A stretch of DNA of 64,000 nucleotides. It comes from an uncultured Shewanella sp. Lineage in GTDB: Bacteria > Pseudomonadota > Gammaproteobacteria > Enterobacterales > Shewanellaceae. The translations under genes were made by a program, and so were the position numbers. The notes below the pieces were generated by a model, which ran no database searches, was not told where the DNA came from, and worked only from the letters and a program-made list of their open reading frames with translations. Below are positions 44,856-54,270 of the stretch, in pieces. Every line of letters begins with the position of its first letter. Positions within the stretch are counted from its first letter, which is position 1. The stretch lies in assembly GCF_947501665.1 (NCBI RefSeq), contig NZ_CANMWS010000028.1:1-64000 (forward strand). The letters run 5' to 3'.

Positions 44856-46187
44856 TTATACATTCGACTGACGAATATAACGATAAATTTCAGGAGCCAA
44901 ATCAGGCTTTTCTTCACTAATCTTCACTGCTTGCTGCACTGCTTTTTCAGCCTGTACAAAGGCCGCTTCTGACTGTGCATGGACAAAAGCAAGCGGTTTA
45001 TCAGCCATAACAGACTCACCAATTGAGCTCATATGTGATAAACCTACGCTATAATCTAAAGCATCTCCAGGTCGATGGCGGCCGCCACCTAAATTCACTA
45101 CAGCAAGCCCTAACTGCCTAGTATTCATTTGGGTAATAAAGCCAGACGTGTTAGCATAAACAGGGCGAATTATCGTAGATTCTGGTAGATAATTATCTGG
45201 ACGATCAATGAAATCACTAGGGCCACCCAGCCCCGATACCATACGAGCAAATGTCTCAGCTGCCATACCATTATCAAGCACAGCATTAAGTTTAACACGA
45301 GCTTGAGCTTCATTGCAGGCTAATCCGCCCAATAGCAGCATTTCTGTACATAAGCCCATCGTCACTTCATAAAGACGAGGATGCCGATAAGCACCCGTTA
45401 AAAAATCCACAGCCTCTTTCACTTCCAGCCCATTGCCTGCACAAGTGGCAAGTACCTGATCCATATTGGTCAATAATGCACTGGTTCGTGTGCCACTGCC
45501 ATTCGCGACTTGGGTAATACTTCTTGCTAGCTTTTCAGAGTCATCATAAGTTGACATGAAAGCACCATTACCCACTTTGACATCCATCACCAAGGCATCT
45601 AAACCCGCAGCTAATTTTTTTGATAAAATAGACGCTGTAATTAATGAAATCGACTCAACAGTCGCGGTATTATCCCGAATAGCATAAAAGCGCTTGTCAG
45701 CCGGAACTAAATCCTCAGTTTGCCCAATAATCGCCACTCCCACCTCTTTCACAACTCGGCGAAATAGGCTGCTATTCGGTTCGGTTTGATAACCAGGTAT
45801 GGCATCGAATTTATCTAATGTTCCACCAGTATGGCCTAAACCTCGACCCGAAATCATCGGCACATAGCCACCACAGGCTGCTACCATAGGACCTAACACT
45901 AAGCTGACTAAATCCCCCACGCCACCAGTACTGTGCTTATCAACGACAGGACCATCAAGATGCAAACTCTGCCAATTGAGCACATCACCAGAATCTCGCA
46001 TGGCTTGGGTTAACGCAATCCGCTCATCCATATTCATATCATTGAAATAAACCGCCATACCCAAAGCGGCAATTTGCCCTTCAGAAATTGTGTTATTGCT
46101 GATCCCCTTAACAAAAAAAGCAATTTCCTCTTGAGACAAAATTTGCATGTTGCGTTTTTTTCTGATTATTTCTTGTGCTAACAACAT
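44856..46187 (-). CDS. deoA: Thymidine phosphorylase
   Basis: 443 residues. Splits thymidine and deoxyuridine to base and deoxyribose-1-phosphate. FLAQEII-type start (MLLAQEIIRKKRN) is as in E. coli DeoA. Blocks: DKHSTGGVGDLVSLVLGPM (phosphate site), MISGRGLGHTGGTLDKFDAI and MDVKVGNGAFM. The C-terminal domain has VVNLGGGRHRPGDALDYSVG. It lies 33 bases after deoC. Confidence 0.96.
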   Translation of the reverse strand: MLLAQEIIRKKRNMQILSQEEIAFFVKGISNNTISEGQIAALGMAVYFNDMNMDERIALTQAMRDSGDVLNWQSLHLDGPVVDKHSTGGVGDLVSLVLGPMVAACGGYVPMISGRGLGHTGGTLDKFDAIPGYQTEPNSSLFRRVVKEVGVAIIGQTEDLVPADKRFYAIRDNTATVESISLITASILSKKLAAGLDALVMDVKVGNGAFMSTYDDSEKLARSITQVANGSGTRTSALLTNMDQVLATCAGNGLEVKEAVDFLTGAYRHPRLYEVTMGLCTEMLLLGGLACNEAQARVKLNAVLDNGMAAETFARMVSGLGGPSDFIDRPDNYLPESTIIRPVYANTSGFITQMNTRQLGLAVVNLGGGRHRPGDALDYSVGLSHMSSIGESVMADKPLAFVHAQSEAAFVQAEKAVQQAVKISEEKPDLAPEIYRYIRQSNV

Positions 46188-46220
46188 TTTTAAGCCCCCT
46201 TGTTATGAATAACAAAGTCA

Positions 46221-46997
46221 TTAATACCCGCTGTGAGACGTATCCGTTGCCATAGCTAAGTCTAATGTTGCTAATAAATTACTTAACAAGCTCGATGCAC
46301 CAAAACGGAAAGTCTCAGGTGTTATCCAATCTTGTCCTAATATTTTCTCTGCAACCCCTAAAAACTCTGCAGCAGCTGCTGCATCACGCACTCCTCCTGC
46401 AGGTTTAAAGCCCACTTGGGTGTTTTTCTCACTGATAACGGTCATCATGATTTGAGCCGCTTCAAGGGTGGCATTCACTGGGACTTTACCGGTCGATGTT
46501 TTAATAAAATCGGCACCCGCGTCAATCGAGAGTTCTGATGCTCGACGAATTAAACTTGGCGTTTCAAGTACACCAGACTCAATGATAACTTTGAGTTTAA
46601 CGTCATCACCACAGGCTTCTTTACAGGCTTTCACAAGCTCGAACCCCACGGTTTCGTTTCCTTCCATTAAGGCGCGATAGGGAAATACCACATCCACTTC
46701 GTCACTGCCATAAGCCACTGCCGCACGAGTTTCTAGCACCGCAATAGCAATATCATCATTACCATGAGGAAAGTTAGTCACGGTAGCAATGCGAATATCT
46801 TCCGCGCCGAGATCATTTAAGATTTTACGGGCAATAGGAATAAAGCGAGGGTAAATACAAATAGCAGCGGTATGGCCAGCAGGCGTTAATGCTTTATGAC
46901 ATAAATCAATAATCACTTGATCCGTATCATTATCATTAAGTGAGGTTAAATCCATTAACTGAATGGCGGTTTGGGCCGCTTTTTTTAAATCGCTCAT
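46221..46997 (-). CDS. deoC: Deoxyribose-phosphate aldolase
   Basis: Predicted 258 residues, matching E. coli DeoC (259). Splits deoxyribose-5-phosphate to acetaldehyde and glyceraldehyde-3-phosphate. LKVIIESGVLETP, ADFIKTSTGKVPVNATLE (Schiff-base Lys region) and VGFKPAGGVRDA are diagnostic. The ATG at 46997 has GGAG seven bases upstream; a longer frame to 47072 has no ribosome site and would contain the palindrome upstream. First gene of the deo operon. Confidence 0.96.
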   Translation of the reverse strand: MSDLKKAAQTAIQLMDLTSLNDNDTDQVIIDLCHKALTPAGHTAAICIYPRFIPIARKILNDLGAEDIRIATVTNFPHGNDDIAIAVLETRAAVAYGSDEVDVVFPYRALMEGNETVGFELVKACKEACGDDVKLKVIIESGVLETPSLIRRASELSIDAGADFIKTSTGKVPVNATLEAAQIMMTVISEKNTQVGFKPAGGVRDAAAAAEFLGVAEKILGQDWITPETFRFGASSLLSNLLATLDLAMATDTSHSGY

Positions 46998-47476
46998 AAT
47001 CGTGCTCCAAAATAAATTAAAATGAGTAAATTGGTTCATATGACAATAGGTCATATGATTAAAATCCATCATCTGAAAGCAACAGAAAACACAGGCGCTT
47101 TGTCATTATTATTAATGCCAAATTCTGCTACAATCGAAAAATTATTAGAGTGTACATTATGCATAAGCAAGGCATAGCGAACCTAAGTGCGCTACGGATA
47201 CAACCTGGATCGTTCAATAAACGACTTGGTTCCTTGAAGATCGAAAAACAAGATCTCGAATGAAATCTTAAGGACCGAAAAATTCCATTTAACGTAAAGC
47301 ATTAATTTTTAATCAATAGGATTCTTAAAAATGAAATGACTTTCAAAAAACCTATTCGATAAAAACTAATTCATTCTACCCATAATATTAAAACTGATTT
47401 TACTTCCAAGTATTGTGATCTTACCGACAAAATAACAAGTCATTTAACCTTTTAAACTGTCATTAATAACAAAATT
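46998..47476. other. deo operon control region
   Basis: About 480 bases upstream of deoC. It contains a perfect palindrome at 47037-47057. A 34-codon frame (47159-47263, plus strand, beginning MHKQGIANLSALRIQP) stands in slightly GC-richer sequence but has no strong ribosome site; I do not call it a gene. No sure -35/-10 pair or CRP site was identified. Confidence 0.5.
47037..47057. promoter_or_regulatory. Palindromic operator candidate upstream of deoC
   Basis: Perfect inverted repeat CATATGAC-N5-GTCATATG, ending 40 bases before the deoC start. Its size and symmetry suit a dimeric repressor. CytR/DeoR-type control is known for deo operons in E. coli, but this sequence is not a match I recognise to either. 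Confidence 0.55.
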
Positions 47477-47503
47477 AAAAAGCCGTGTTAGACACGGCTT
47501 TTT
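47477..47503 (-). terminator. Strong terminator after the Tsx-like porin gene
   Basis: 12-bp perfect stem AAAAAGCCGTGT / ACACGGCTTTTT with a 3-base loop, 20 bases beyond the porin stop. A-tract and T-tract on the two arms make it work in either direction, so it also insulates the deo control region. Confidence 0.92.
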
Positions 47504-47522
47504 GTCTACGAGTCAAGTTCGC

Positions 47523-48374
47523 TTAGAACTTATAAGTCGCGCTGAAGTAATGTGACCAACCTGTTGTTGATAGACCAACAAGCCCGCCATTATCTTCAAG
47601 TAGGTACACATCTTTGAAGCCTTTTAGGCCATAACCCAGTGCATAACGATCGCTGTGCCAGTATAGACCAAAGAAGATGTTACCGCCGCTTGAGGTCATA
47701 GGAACAAACTCATTGCCTAAGTCAGAGTCAGCACCAAACTGCCAATCTAAGTAACCTTGAAAGGCCAAGAAGCTACCGTTATCAAAGTTTACAAAAGGTT
47801 TAAACCAGTTTGCCGAGAACTGATAACCATTCCACTGTTTACGGTTCATATCATAATGCGCATAGAGGTTCATGCCGGTTTTACCCAACCATGGCACCAT
47901 GACATCTGCACCTAACCCCCAGAATGAAGTATTAACACCATCTCCATTTAAGCCATCCCAGTTGAAAAGGGTTGCAAAATACAATTCTTGTACTGGCCCG
48001 AAAGATAAATCTTTACCTGTCATCGCATCGATAGACAAACGTGGCGCAAACTTCATGAAGAGTTTACTGGTACCAGAACCTGGGTTTTTATCACCATTCT
48101 CACTGGTTTCATTACCTAGGTTAAAAATATCCACATAACCATATAAATCAAGGATACCAGAGCGGCCGCCAAATTCCATTTCTAGATAATTATGGTGATT
48201 GTCGCCATCAGCAGTTGAAGAAGCTGGTTTTTCGCCTAACGAATACATGGCATTAAATTGTAACCATTTGTAGTCGTTTTTATGGATATCATCGCCGTAA
48301 TCAGTTGCGAAACTTGGTGCAGAGACAGCAGCAGCTGCCGTTGCCGCTAGGACAAGTGTTTTAATATTTTTCAT
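47523..48374 (-). CDS. Nucleoside-specific outer-membrane channel (Tsx/OmpK family)
   Basis: About 283 residues. A signal peptide (TLVLAATAAAAVSAPSFA) is followed by a beta-barrel-like alternation ending in the C-terminal Phe (HYFSATYKF) required for outer-membrane insertion. DYKWLQFNAMYSLGE and FATLFNWDGLNGDG match Tsx/OmpK-type channels. It would let nucleosides reach NupC. The start is ambiguous: ATG at 48374 (GGGG six bases upstream) or 48377. Its place between deoC and nupC supports the role. Confidence 0.85.
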   Translation of the reverse strand: MKNIKTLVLAATAAAAVSAPSFATDYGDDIHKNDYKWLQFNAMYSLGEKPASSTADGDNHHNYLEMEFGGRSGILDLYGYVDIFNLGNETSENGDKNPGSGTSKLFMKFAPRLSIDAMTGKDLSFGPVQELYFATLFNWDGLNGDGVNTSFWGLGADVMVPWLGKTGMNLYAHYDMNRKQWNGYQFSANWFKPFVNFDNGSFLAFQGYLDWQFGADSDLGNEFVPMTSSGGNIFFGLYWHSDRYALGYGLKGFKDVYLLEDNGGLVGLSTTGWSHYFSATYKF

Positions 48375-48440
48375 CATCAACCCCATTTTTATGGTTTACC
48401 GCTCTTTCTTTGAAGAGTCAGCATTTTTATAATTGTTATG

Positions 48441-48476
48441 ACTTTTTATTCAACTTATAGTGAATTGATAAAAAGT
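48441..48476. promoter_or_regulatory. Palindrome upstream of the porin gene
   Basis: ACTTTTTAT / ATAAAAAGT arms of nine bases enclose an inner TTCA/TGAA pair. It lies about 70-100 bases upstream of the porin start codon, a plausible operator or 5'-leader hairpin. Function is inferred only from position and symmetry. Confidence 0.4.
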
Positions 48477-48707
48477 TGACTGCTCATTTTTATAACGTCA
48501 GTTCTTATTTTATTGCGTTGTATTTTACTTAAAAAAATCATGATCACAACATTATTTACAGAAAAAACACTTTTTTTGATTAAATATTTTCTTTTTCTAT
48601 CAACATGTTAAATTCAAACATGCTAAACCTCTCTCCATTGACGCCAACGAATAAGCATCGAGAGTGAAATAATATTGTTAACATTTAAAATGGAAAACGA
48701 TTGAGTG

Positions 48708-48799
48708 AATATTGACTCTATGTCTTGAAGGTTTTTCAATAAACTAGAATTCTTTTACTGAAAAACCTAACACTTTACTCAACACTTAGAGCCAATATT
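48708..48799. promoter_or_regulatory. Long nested stem-loop downstream of nupC
   Basis: The outer arms at 48708-48720 and 48787-48799 pair over 13 bases with one mismatch (AATATTG(A/G)CTCTA). An inner perfect 10-bp stem, AGGTTTTTCA / TGAAAAACCT, lies at 48729-48738 and 48759-48768. It begins 28 bases after the nupC stop. The T run is poor, so it may be an mRNA end, a small RNA or a repeat element rather than a simple terminator. Confidence 0.5.
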
Positions 48800-48826
48800 A
48801 ATAACCTTACCTATATCCAATGAGGA

Positions 48827-50086
48827 TTACATAGCAAGGAAAAGACCTGCTAATGTTGCACTCATCAAGTTAGACAAAGAACCTGCAATAACTGCACGTA
48901 AACCTAATCTTGCTAAGTCATGACGACGATTCGGTGCCATGGCACCTAAACCACCTAAAATAATTGCAACAGAAGAAAGGTTAGCGAAACCACACAAAGC
49001 AAATGAAATAATGGCTTGTGTTCTTGCTGTCATAGGCAAACCTGTTTCAGCAACGACCATACCGCCATCAGCCACATCTTTTAAATAAGGCACAAAGTTT
49101 AGATAAGCAACAAACTCATTCACTACAATTTTTTGACCAATGAATGAACCTGCAACTAAAGCTTCATTCCAAGGCACACCAATTAAGAATGCTAATGGCA
49201 TGAATACATAACCTAGAATAAGTTCAAGGGTTAATCCTTCAATACCAAACCAACCGCCTACACCGCCAATGATACCGTTAAGCATGGCAATCAAGCCAAC
49301 AAACGCAAGTAACATTGCACCTACGTTCAAGGCTAAATGCATACCAGAAGACGCACCTGCAGCTGCTGCATCAATCACATTGGCTGGCTTATCAGGATCT
49401 TCTGGTAACTCATCCATATCATTTTTTGGCGTTTCCGTTTCAGGGTGCATCAGTTTGGCCATTAATAGCCCACCAGGTGCTGCCATGAAAGATGCCGCAA
49501 CGAGGAACTCAATAGGGACGCCCATTTGCGCGTAACCCGCTAAAACCGAACCCGCAATAGACGCTAAACCACCCACCATAATGGCAAATAGCTCAGAGTT
49601 TGTCATTGTTGCAATAAACGGACGAACAACAAGCGGTGCTTCAGTTTGGCCAACAAAAATGTTAGCTGTCGCAGACATGGATTCTGTACGACTGGTGCCA
49701 AGTGCTTTTTGTAATCCACCACCAATGATACGAATAATCCATTGCATGATGCCTAGATAATAAAGAACGGCAATAAGAGAAGAGAAAAAGATGATAACAG
49801 GTAATACGTTTACAGCAAAAATGAAACCTAATTTAAAGTGAGCTAAATCACCAAATAAGAACCCAATACCGTCAGACGCATAGCCTATTACACTCGATAC
49901 TTTATCAGACACAGCCTTAAGTATGTCTTTACCCACTGGAACATATAAAACAAAGCCACCAAATGCGGCTTGAATCGCCAACGCACCAAAGACAGTGCGC
50001 TTGTTGATTGCTTTTTTGTTATTTGATAACAAAAAGCCAATCAAAAGTAAGGTGAACACCCCTACTAAGCTCATAAGTATATTCAT
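48827..50086 (-). CDS. nupC: Concentrative nucleoside transporter (NupC family)
   Basis: 419 residues with about ten membrane segments. A proton- or sodium-coupled inner-membrane nucleoside importer. Family blocks: FGALAIQAAFGGFVLYVP, VFVGQTEAPLVVRPF (core GQTEAPL), GGLASIAGSVLAGY, FIGQKIVVNEFVAYL and ALCGFANLSSVAIILGGLG, which include the conserved substrate-binding Gln/Glu and Asn/Phe. It follows the same strand as the porin and deo genes. AGGGTG lies upstream of the ATG. Confidence 0.95.
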   Translation of the reverse strand: MNILMSLVGVFTLLLIGFLLSNNKKAINKRTVFGALAIQAAFGGFVLYVPVGKDILKAVSDKVSSVIGYASDGIGFLFGDLAHFKLGFIFAVNVLPVIIFFSSLIAVLYYLGIMQWIIRIIGGGLQKALGTSRTESMSATANIFVGQTEAPLVVRPFIATMTNSELFAIMVGGLASIAGSVLAGYAQMGVPIEFLVAASFMAAPGGLLMAKLMHPETETPKNDMDELPEDPDKPANVIDAAAAGASSGMHLALNVGAMLLAFVGLIAMLNGIIGGVGGWFGIEGLTLELILGYVFMPLAFLIGVPWNEALVAGSFIGQKIVVNEFVAYLNFVPYLKDVADGGMVVAETGLPMTARTQAIISFALCGFANLSSVAIILGGLGAMAPNRRHDLARLGLRAVIAGSLSNLMSATLAGLFLAM

Positions 50087-50263
50087 TAACCATCACCCTA
50101 TTGTTAACATTTTTTTAATTATGTTGTTAATCAACCTTTTTCCAGCAACGATTATACCCGAGCAAACAGGGAAAAACTCTGTTTAGATCAATTTTTTGAC
50201 GCTTTATTTCATTAACATTAGTCAAACAGGAAAATCAGAAAGGCATTATATAATAATAAGTTA

Positions 50264-51046
50264 CTATATATTATAAAGATTACATGTATTAACATAAATC
50301 TGTTTTAAAATAAGAACACTTGATTTTTTATGTATTTTTGCTATTTCATCAACGACCAAGTGTAATATTTGCGCAATATTTGTTCCATATGGTGATTTTT
50401 TTGACGCTTCTTGACTGAGATCGGTCTCAATAACAAAGGCATTTAACGGCAGTTCATGAACCGTTTTTTGCAATTTTTTTACGTGACTATTCAGTAAAAG
50501 TGGGCCAATCCCTATTGCAAAACCCAATTCGACATAAGCTTTGGCAACTTCTGGCGCACCTGAAAAACCATGGATCACACCAGCTTTCTGATGCTTAATT
50601 GACTTCAAAATAGATAACATTTCACCAGCAGCATTAACAGAATGTAACATTAGCGGTAAATCATAGGCTTTTGCTAAGGCAATTTGTTGATGAAACACCC
50701 GTAATTGAAGCTGCCAATCCGTTTGGCATCGTTTGTCTAACCCACACTCACCTAACGCAACCAATTGCTTATTGTGTTTGTTGGTTTCCAGCAATTGTGT
50801 GAGTTTTTCCACATCCTTATCACTATCATGATGTAAATACCATGGGTGAAGTCCTAAGGCAAAAGGGCAATGAAAATCTGAAGCCACTTGTAGCTGTTTT
50901 TCCCAATGCAAAGAAGACACTCCCGGTAATACAGCGGTACTCACGCCAGCTTGTCTCATTTGTTCAAATAAGCGTGCTCTATAAGGATCGAACACATCAA
51001 AATCTAAATGGGCATGACTATCGATTATTGAATAACTCTCAGACAT
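50264..51046 (-). CDS. TatD-family metal-dependent hydrolase
   Basis: 260 residues. IIDSHAHLDFDVFDPYRA gives the His-X-His metal site, ALGLHPWYLH the second, LVALGECGLDKR the Glu, and MLHSVNAAGEM and VIHGFSG further ligands; FVIETDLS has the final Asp. The family contains 3'-5' DNA exonucleases, but the substrate of this YjjV-like branch is not fixed. Strong ribosome site GGAGGA. About 180 bases upstream of nupC on the same strand. Confidence 0.9.
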   Translation of the reverse strand: MSESYSIIDSHAHLDFDVFDPYRARLFEQMRQAGVSTAVLPGVSSLHWEKQLQVASDFHCPFALGLHPWYLHHDSDKDVEKLTQLLETNKHNKQLVALGECGLDKRCQTDWQLQLRVFHQQIALAKAYDLPLMLHSVNAAGEMLSILKSIKHQKAGVIHGFSGAPEVAKAYVELGFAIGIGPLLLNSHVKKLQKTVHELPLNAFVIETDLSQEASKKSPYGTNIAQILHLVVDEIAKIHKKSSVLILKQIYVNTCNLYNI

Positions 51047-51116
51047 ACAGCTTCCTCCAGTGCTCAGTAATGTAGACCAAATAAAATAAAGGCGTCAGTT
51101 TCTAGTCGCTATATAC

Positions 51117-51143
51117 AAAAACAGAGCAATCATGCTCTGTTTT
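51117..51143. terminator. Bidirectional-looking terminator before tatD-like gene
   Basis: Stem ACAGAGCA / TGCTCTGT with a 4-base loop, flanked by AAAA on the left and TTTAAA on the right. It lies 52 bases past the stop of the small minus-strand gene and probably ends prfC or that gene. Confidence 0.8.
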
Positions 51144-51194
51144 AAAGAAAGGTCGTTGCGCTTTCAAAATCATTTAATTTTGATAACTTAGGGC

Positions 51195-51383
51195 CTATTG
51201 ATCTTTGGTGAGTATTTCTGCATCAGCTTGTCGCTTATTTATACAATTCAGAGCTTGTGCGGTGTCATTATTCGCCATAAATAAGCAATAACGCCGTAGA
51301 AAGAAGCGACAAGCGCTGTCCGTAGGATCCACTAAACATATTTTACGCTTTGTTGAGAGGCATTTGCTTAGAATGCTAGGCAT
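51195..51383 (-). CDS. Small Cys-rich hypothetical protein (62 aa)
   Basis: The frame begins MPSILSKCLSTKRKIC and continues DSACRFFLRRYCLFMANND; five cysteines are spread through 62 residues, with a basic-aromatic centre. GAGAGG lies four bases before the ATG at 51383, and a terminator follows downstream. No signal peptide or known domain. It lies 88 bases after prfC on the same strand. The composition looks protein-like, not random, but I do not recognise it and it could be spurious. Confidence 0.45.
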   Translation of the reverse strand: MPSILSKCLSTKRKICLVDPTDSACRFFLRRYCLFMANNDTAQALNCINKRQADAEILTKDQ

Positions 51384-51471
51384 CACACCTCTCGCCGCGA
51401 TTCAAACACATTTATCTGAACATAACTTAATCACCAAAATCAACAGGCCCTAGAACAGCGCGCTAACGCCA

Positions 51472-53052
51472 TTAATTTTCCCGAGTTTTAGCAAACTCAA
51501 TATCGGAATAACGCTCCATTGATAAGTTCAAATTAACCATAGTCGGTGCAATATAAGTCAAGTTATCACCACCATCAAGTGCCAAATTAGTACTGCATTT
51601 ACGCTTAAATTCTTCAAGCTTTCTCTCATCGTTACAATACACCCAACGGGCCGTTGCAACACTAATGGCTTCGTAGATGGCTTCTACCTTATATTCTGAT
51701 TTTAAGCGGCCTACAACTACTTCAAACTGTAGCACCCCAACCGCACCAACAATTAAATCATTGGTATCCAATGGACGAAAAACTTGCACAGCCCCTTCTT
51801 CAGATAACTGTACTAAGCCTTTGAGTAATTGCTTTTGCTTTAAAGGATCTTTTAGGCGAATACGGCGGAACATTTCCGGAGCAAAATTGGGGATCCCAGT
51901 AAAACGTAACTGCTCATTTTGGGTAAACGTATCACCAATGCGAATTGTACCGTGATTATGCAAACCGATAATATCACCGGGATAGGCAGCTTCTGCGCGG
52001 TTACGATCGCCAGCCATAAACGTTAAGGCATCACTAACATTCACATCTTTACCAAGACGCACATGACGCATTTTCATGCCCTGCTCATATTTGCCAGAAC
52101 AAATACGCATAAAGGCAACCCTATCTCTGTGTTTAGGATCCATGTTTGCTTGAATTTTAAATACAAAGCCACTGAACTTCTCTTCGTAAGGCTCAACACT
52201 GCGCACCTCAGTTTCCCGTGGCTGTGGTGTTGGTGCCCACTGTGCAATACCATCTAAAATATGGTCAACACCAAAGTTACCCAATGCGGTACCAAAGAAA
52301 ACAGGGGTTAATTCACCTTTAAGAAACGCGTCTAAATCAAATTCATGTGATGCACCAGCCACTAACTCCATTTCATCACGTAATTCATCCGCATAACTAC
52401 CAAGTGCTTCATCCAGTTCTGGATTGCTCAAGCCTTTAATGATGGTAGAGTCTTGAATGGTATGCCCCATGCCATTTTGATACAGAATCACTTCATCGCG
52501 TAATAAATGATAAATACCTTTAAACTCTTTACCAGCGCCGATAGGCCAAGTGATAGGGGCACAAGCAATATTAAGTACCTCTTCCACTTCATCCATCAAA
52601 TCTATCGGATCACGAATATCACGATCGAGTTTGTTCATGAAGGTGACAATGGGCGTATCGCGCAATCGAGTCACTTCCATTAACTTAATTGTTCGCTGCT
52701 CGACCCCTTTTGCGGAGTCAATCACCATCAAACAAGAATCGACTGCGGTTAATGTACGATAAGTATCTTCAGAGAAATCTTCGTGACCCGGCGTATCCAA
52801 TAAATTGATTAATGCGTCGTGATAAGGAAATTGCATAACAGACGTGGTGATAGAAATACCACGATCTTTTTCCATTTCCATCCAGTCAGATTTAGCATGC
52901 TGACCTGACTTTTTTCCTTTTACCGTTCCTGCTTTTTGAAGTGCATTTCCAAATAAAAGCACTTTTTCTGTAATGGTCGTTTTACCCGCATCTGGGTGAG
53001 AGATAATAGCAAACGTACGGCGCTTATCGACCTCAACTTTATTGGCTGACAT
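51472..53052 (-). CDS. prfC: Peptide chain release factor 3
   Basis: Predicted 526 residues. A GTPase that removes RF1/RF2 from the ribosome after termination. Translation-factor GTPase motifs: ISHPDAGKTTITEKV (G1), DRGISITTSV (G2), LLDTPGHEDFSEDT (G3), MNKLDRD (G4). RF3-type domains 2 and 3 follow. The ATG at 53052 (MSANKVEVDKRRTFA) has AAGG five bases upstream; a longer frame to 53079 is not needed. Confidence 0.96.
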   Translation of the reverse strand: MSANKVEVDKRRTFAIISHPDAGKTTITEKVLLFGNALQKAGTVKGKKSGQHAKSDWMEMEKDRGISITTSVMQFPYHDALINLLDTPGHEDFSEDTYRTLTAVDSCLMVIDSAKGVEQRTIKLMEVTRLRDTPIVTFMNKLDRDIRDPIDLMDEVEEVLNIACAPITWPIGAGKEFKGIYHLLRDEVILYQNGMGHTIQDSTIIKGLSNPELDEALGSYADELRDEMELVAGASHEFDLDAFLKGELTPVFFGTALGNFGVDHILDGIAQWAPTPQPRETEVRSVEPYEEKFSGFVFKIQANMDPKHRDRVAFMRICSGKYEQGMKMRHVRLGKDVNVSDALTFMAGDRNRAEAAYPGDIIGLHNHGTIRIGDTFTQNEQLRFTGIPNFAPEMFRRIRLKDPLKQKQLLKGLVQLSEEGAVQVFRPLDTNDLIVGAVGVLQFEVVVGRLKSEYKVEAIYEAISVATARWVYCNDERKLEEFKRKCSTNLALDGGDNLTYIAPTMVNLNLSMERYSDIEFAKTREN

Positions 53053-53174
53053 GTTAACCTTGAAATTCATGGAGTTCACAAAGGCCGCAATTATAGCCGC
53101 TCATTAACTGAATGACTACCTATTCATTTCCCCCCTTAAAGCATGGCAAGCAAAGGCGCAATTATAATAGAATG

Positions 53175-53212
53175 GATCAACTCTCAATCACTGACAGCAA
53201 TGAGAGTTGATC
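53175..53212 (-). terminator. 12-bp stem-loop after nlpI
   Basis: GATCAACTCTCA / TGAGAGTTGATC with a 14-base loop, starting 26 bases past the nlpI stop. There is no T run, so it may protect the mRNA end or be factor-dependent. It also lies upstream of prfC and could affect its leader. Confidence 0.5.
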
Positions 53213-53237
53213 AAATGAGACGCCCATAACACTTTAT

Positions 53238-54161
53238 TTATTGCGATTCTTCCTCAGCTTGAGTAGCTTGTGCTTGCTTTGTCAGCATTTCACCAATTTT
53301 AGCTAGCTCTAAACGAGAATAACGATATTCTATAAAATCATAAATATTTGTGGCTAATGCTAATCTAAAATAGTTTGCAGCATCAATAGTTTTTCCTTCC
53401 ACTAACGCCATTTTAGCCATATAGAAATAGGCTTCACAAAGACGTTCAGCATATTCATTTGGATAAGTTAAACCAACCTTTGCCGCAGCAAACACTTTTT
53501 CTTTGCTCACTTTCCCTAAATAATAATCCACTAATACACTTGACCAAGAATTATTCGCTAAATGAGTTCGATTATGTTGCATACGAGTCATGGCTTTTAT
53601 CGGATCAACTTCACGCTCAGCCAAATATAACCATAAAGCACGGTAACCATCTTTTAAATCAGCCGCATAAAATAATTCCATGTCATCAGTGGCTAATTTC
53701 GCTCGGCCACCATAATAGAGGGCTATTCCTCTATTTAAATAAGCATAATCATAACTCGGTTCTAGCTCTAAGGCCGCGTCAAATGCTTCATAAGCGGCTT
53801 CAAACTCCCCTTCTTGCGTATCATAAATGCCCAGGAAATTATAAGCATCGGCTAAATCAGGCTGGATTTTTAAGGCTTGCATAAAATCAATACGTGCTAA
53901 TATACGTAAGCCAACTCGATCATAAATGACGCCACGATCATAATAAAAGCGTGCTCGCTGATCATCTGATAATTCTGCTTTAGCTAAAATCTCATTTAAT
54001 TTTGCCAAAGTGATTTCAAGCTTATAATCCGGATGAACCGGCGCAACCAATAATCGACCTGTTTGGCTGTCTACTTTTTCTTGCGTAGACACACAGGCCG
54101 CTAATAAAAAGCTCATCCCCACCATGACGATAACAACAGCAGCTCGCATTCTTTGATTCAT
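53238..54161 (-). CDS. nlpI: Lipoprotein NlpI
   Basis: 307 residues, normal size. The signal peptide ends SFLLAACVS with a lipobox Cys. Tetratricopeptide repeats are visible at about 65-170 (RARFYYDRGVIYDRVGL, ADAYNFLGIYDTQEGEFEAA, DYAYLNRGIALYYGGRAK). NlpI is an outer-membrane adaptor for peptidoglycan hydrolases and proteases. Downstream of pnp, as in many gammaproteobacteria. An alternative start 12 bases in is possible. Confidence 0.95.
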   Translation of the reverse strand: MNQRMRAAVVIVMVGMSFLLAACVSTQEKVDSQTGRLLVAPVHPDYKLEITLAKLNEILAKAELSDDQRARFYYDRGVIYDRVGLRILARIDFMQALKIQPDLADAYNFLGIYDTQEGEFEAAYEAFDAALELEPSYDYAYLNRGIALYYGGRAKLATDDMELFYAADLKDGYRALWLYLAEREVDPIKAMTRMQHNRTHLANNSWSSVLVDYYLGKVSKEKVFAAAKVGLTYPNEYAERLCEAYFYMAKMALVEGKTIDAANYFRLALATNIYDFIEYRYSRLELAKIGEMLTKQAQATQAEEESQ

Positions 54162-54270
54162 CCATTTAACCTTGTTTATTTGCTCGTTGCATCAATCATA
54201 GCAACCCCTATGCTTAAGAGCTATGAAAGTCATGCCAATCTGTATCAATTAATTAATTTTAGGCACAAAA

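Larger units (their letters stand above)
48375..48826. other. Intergenic region between porin and nupC
   Basis: No gene. It holds a palindromic element near the porin start (48441-48476) and a long two-part stem-loop near the nupC 3' end (48708-48799), described separately. The middle is AT-rich with no further structure that I trust. Confidence 0.6.

Noticed and set aside
47159..47263. 34-codon frame upstream of deoC
   Set aside because: Weak ribosome site and no family; kept as a note in the control-region entry.
53459..53884. 141-codon plus-strand frame opposite nlpI
   Set aside because: Lies wholly inside nlpI on the other strand; nlpI is clear, so this is a shadow.
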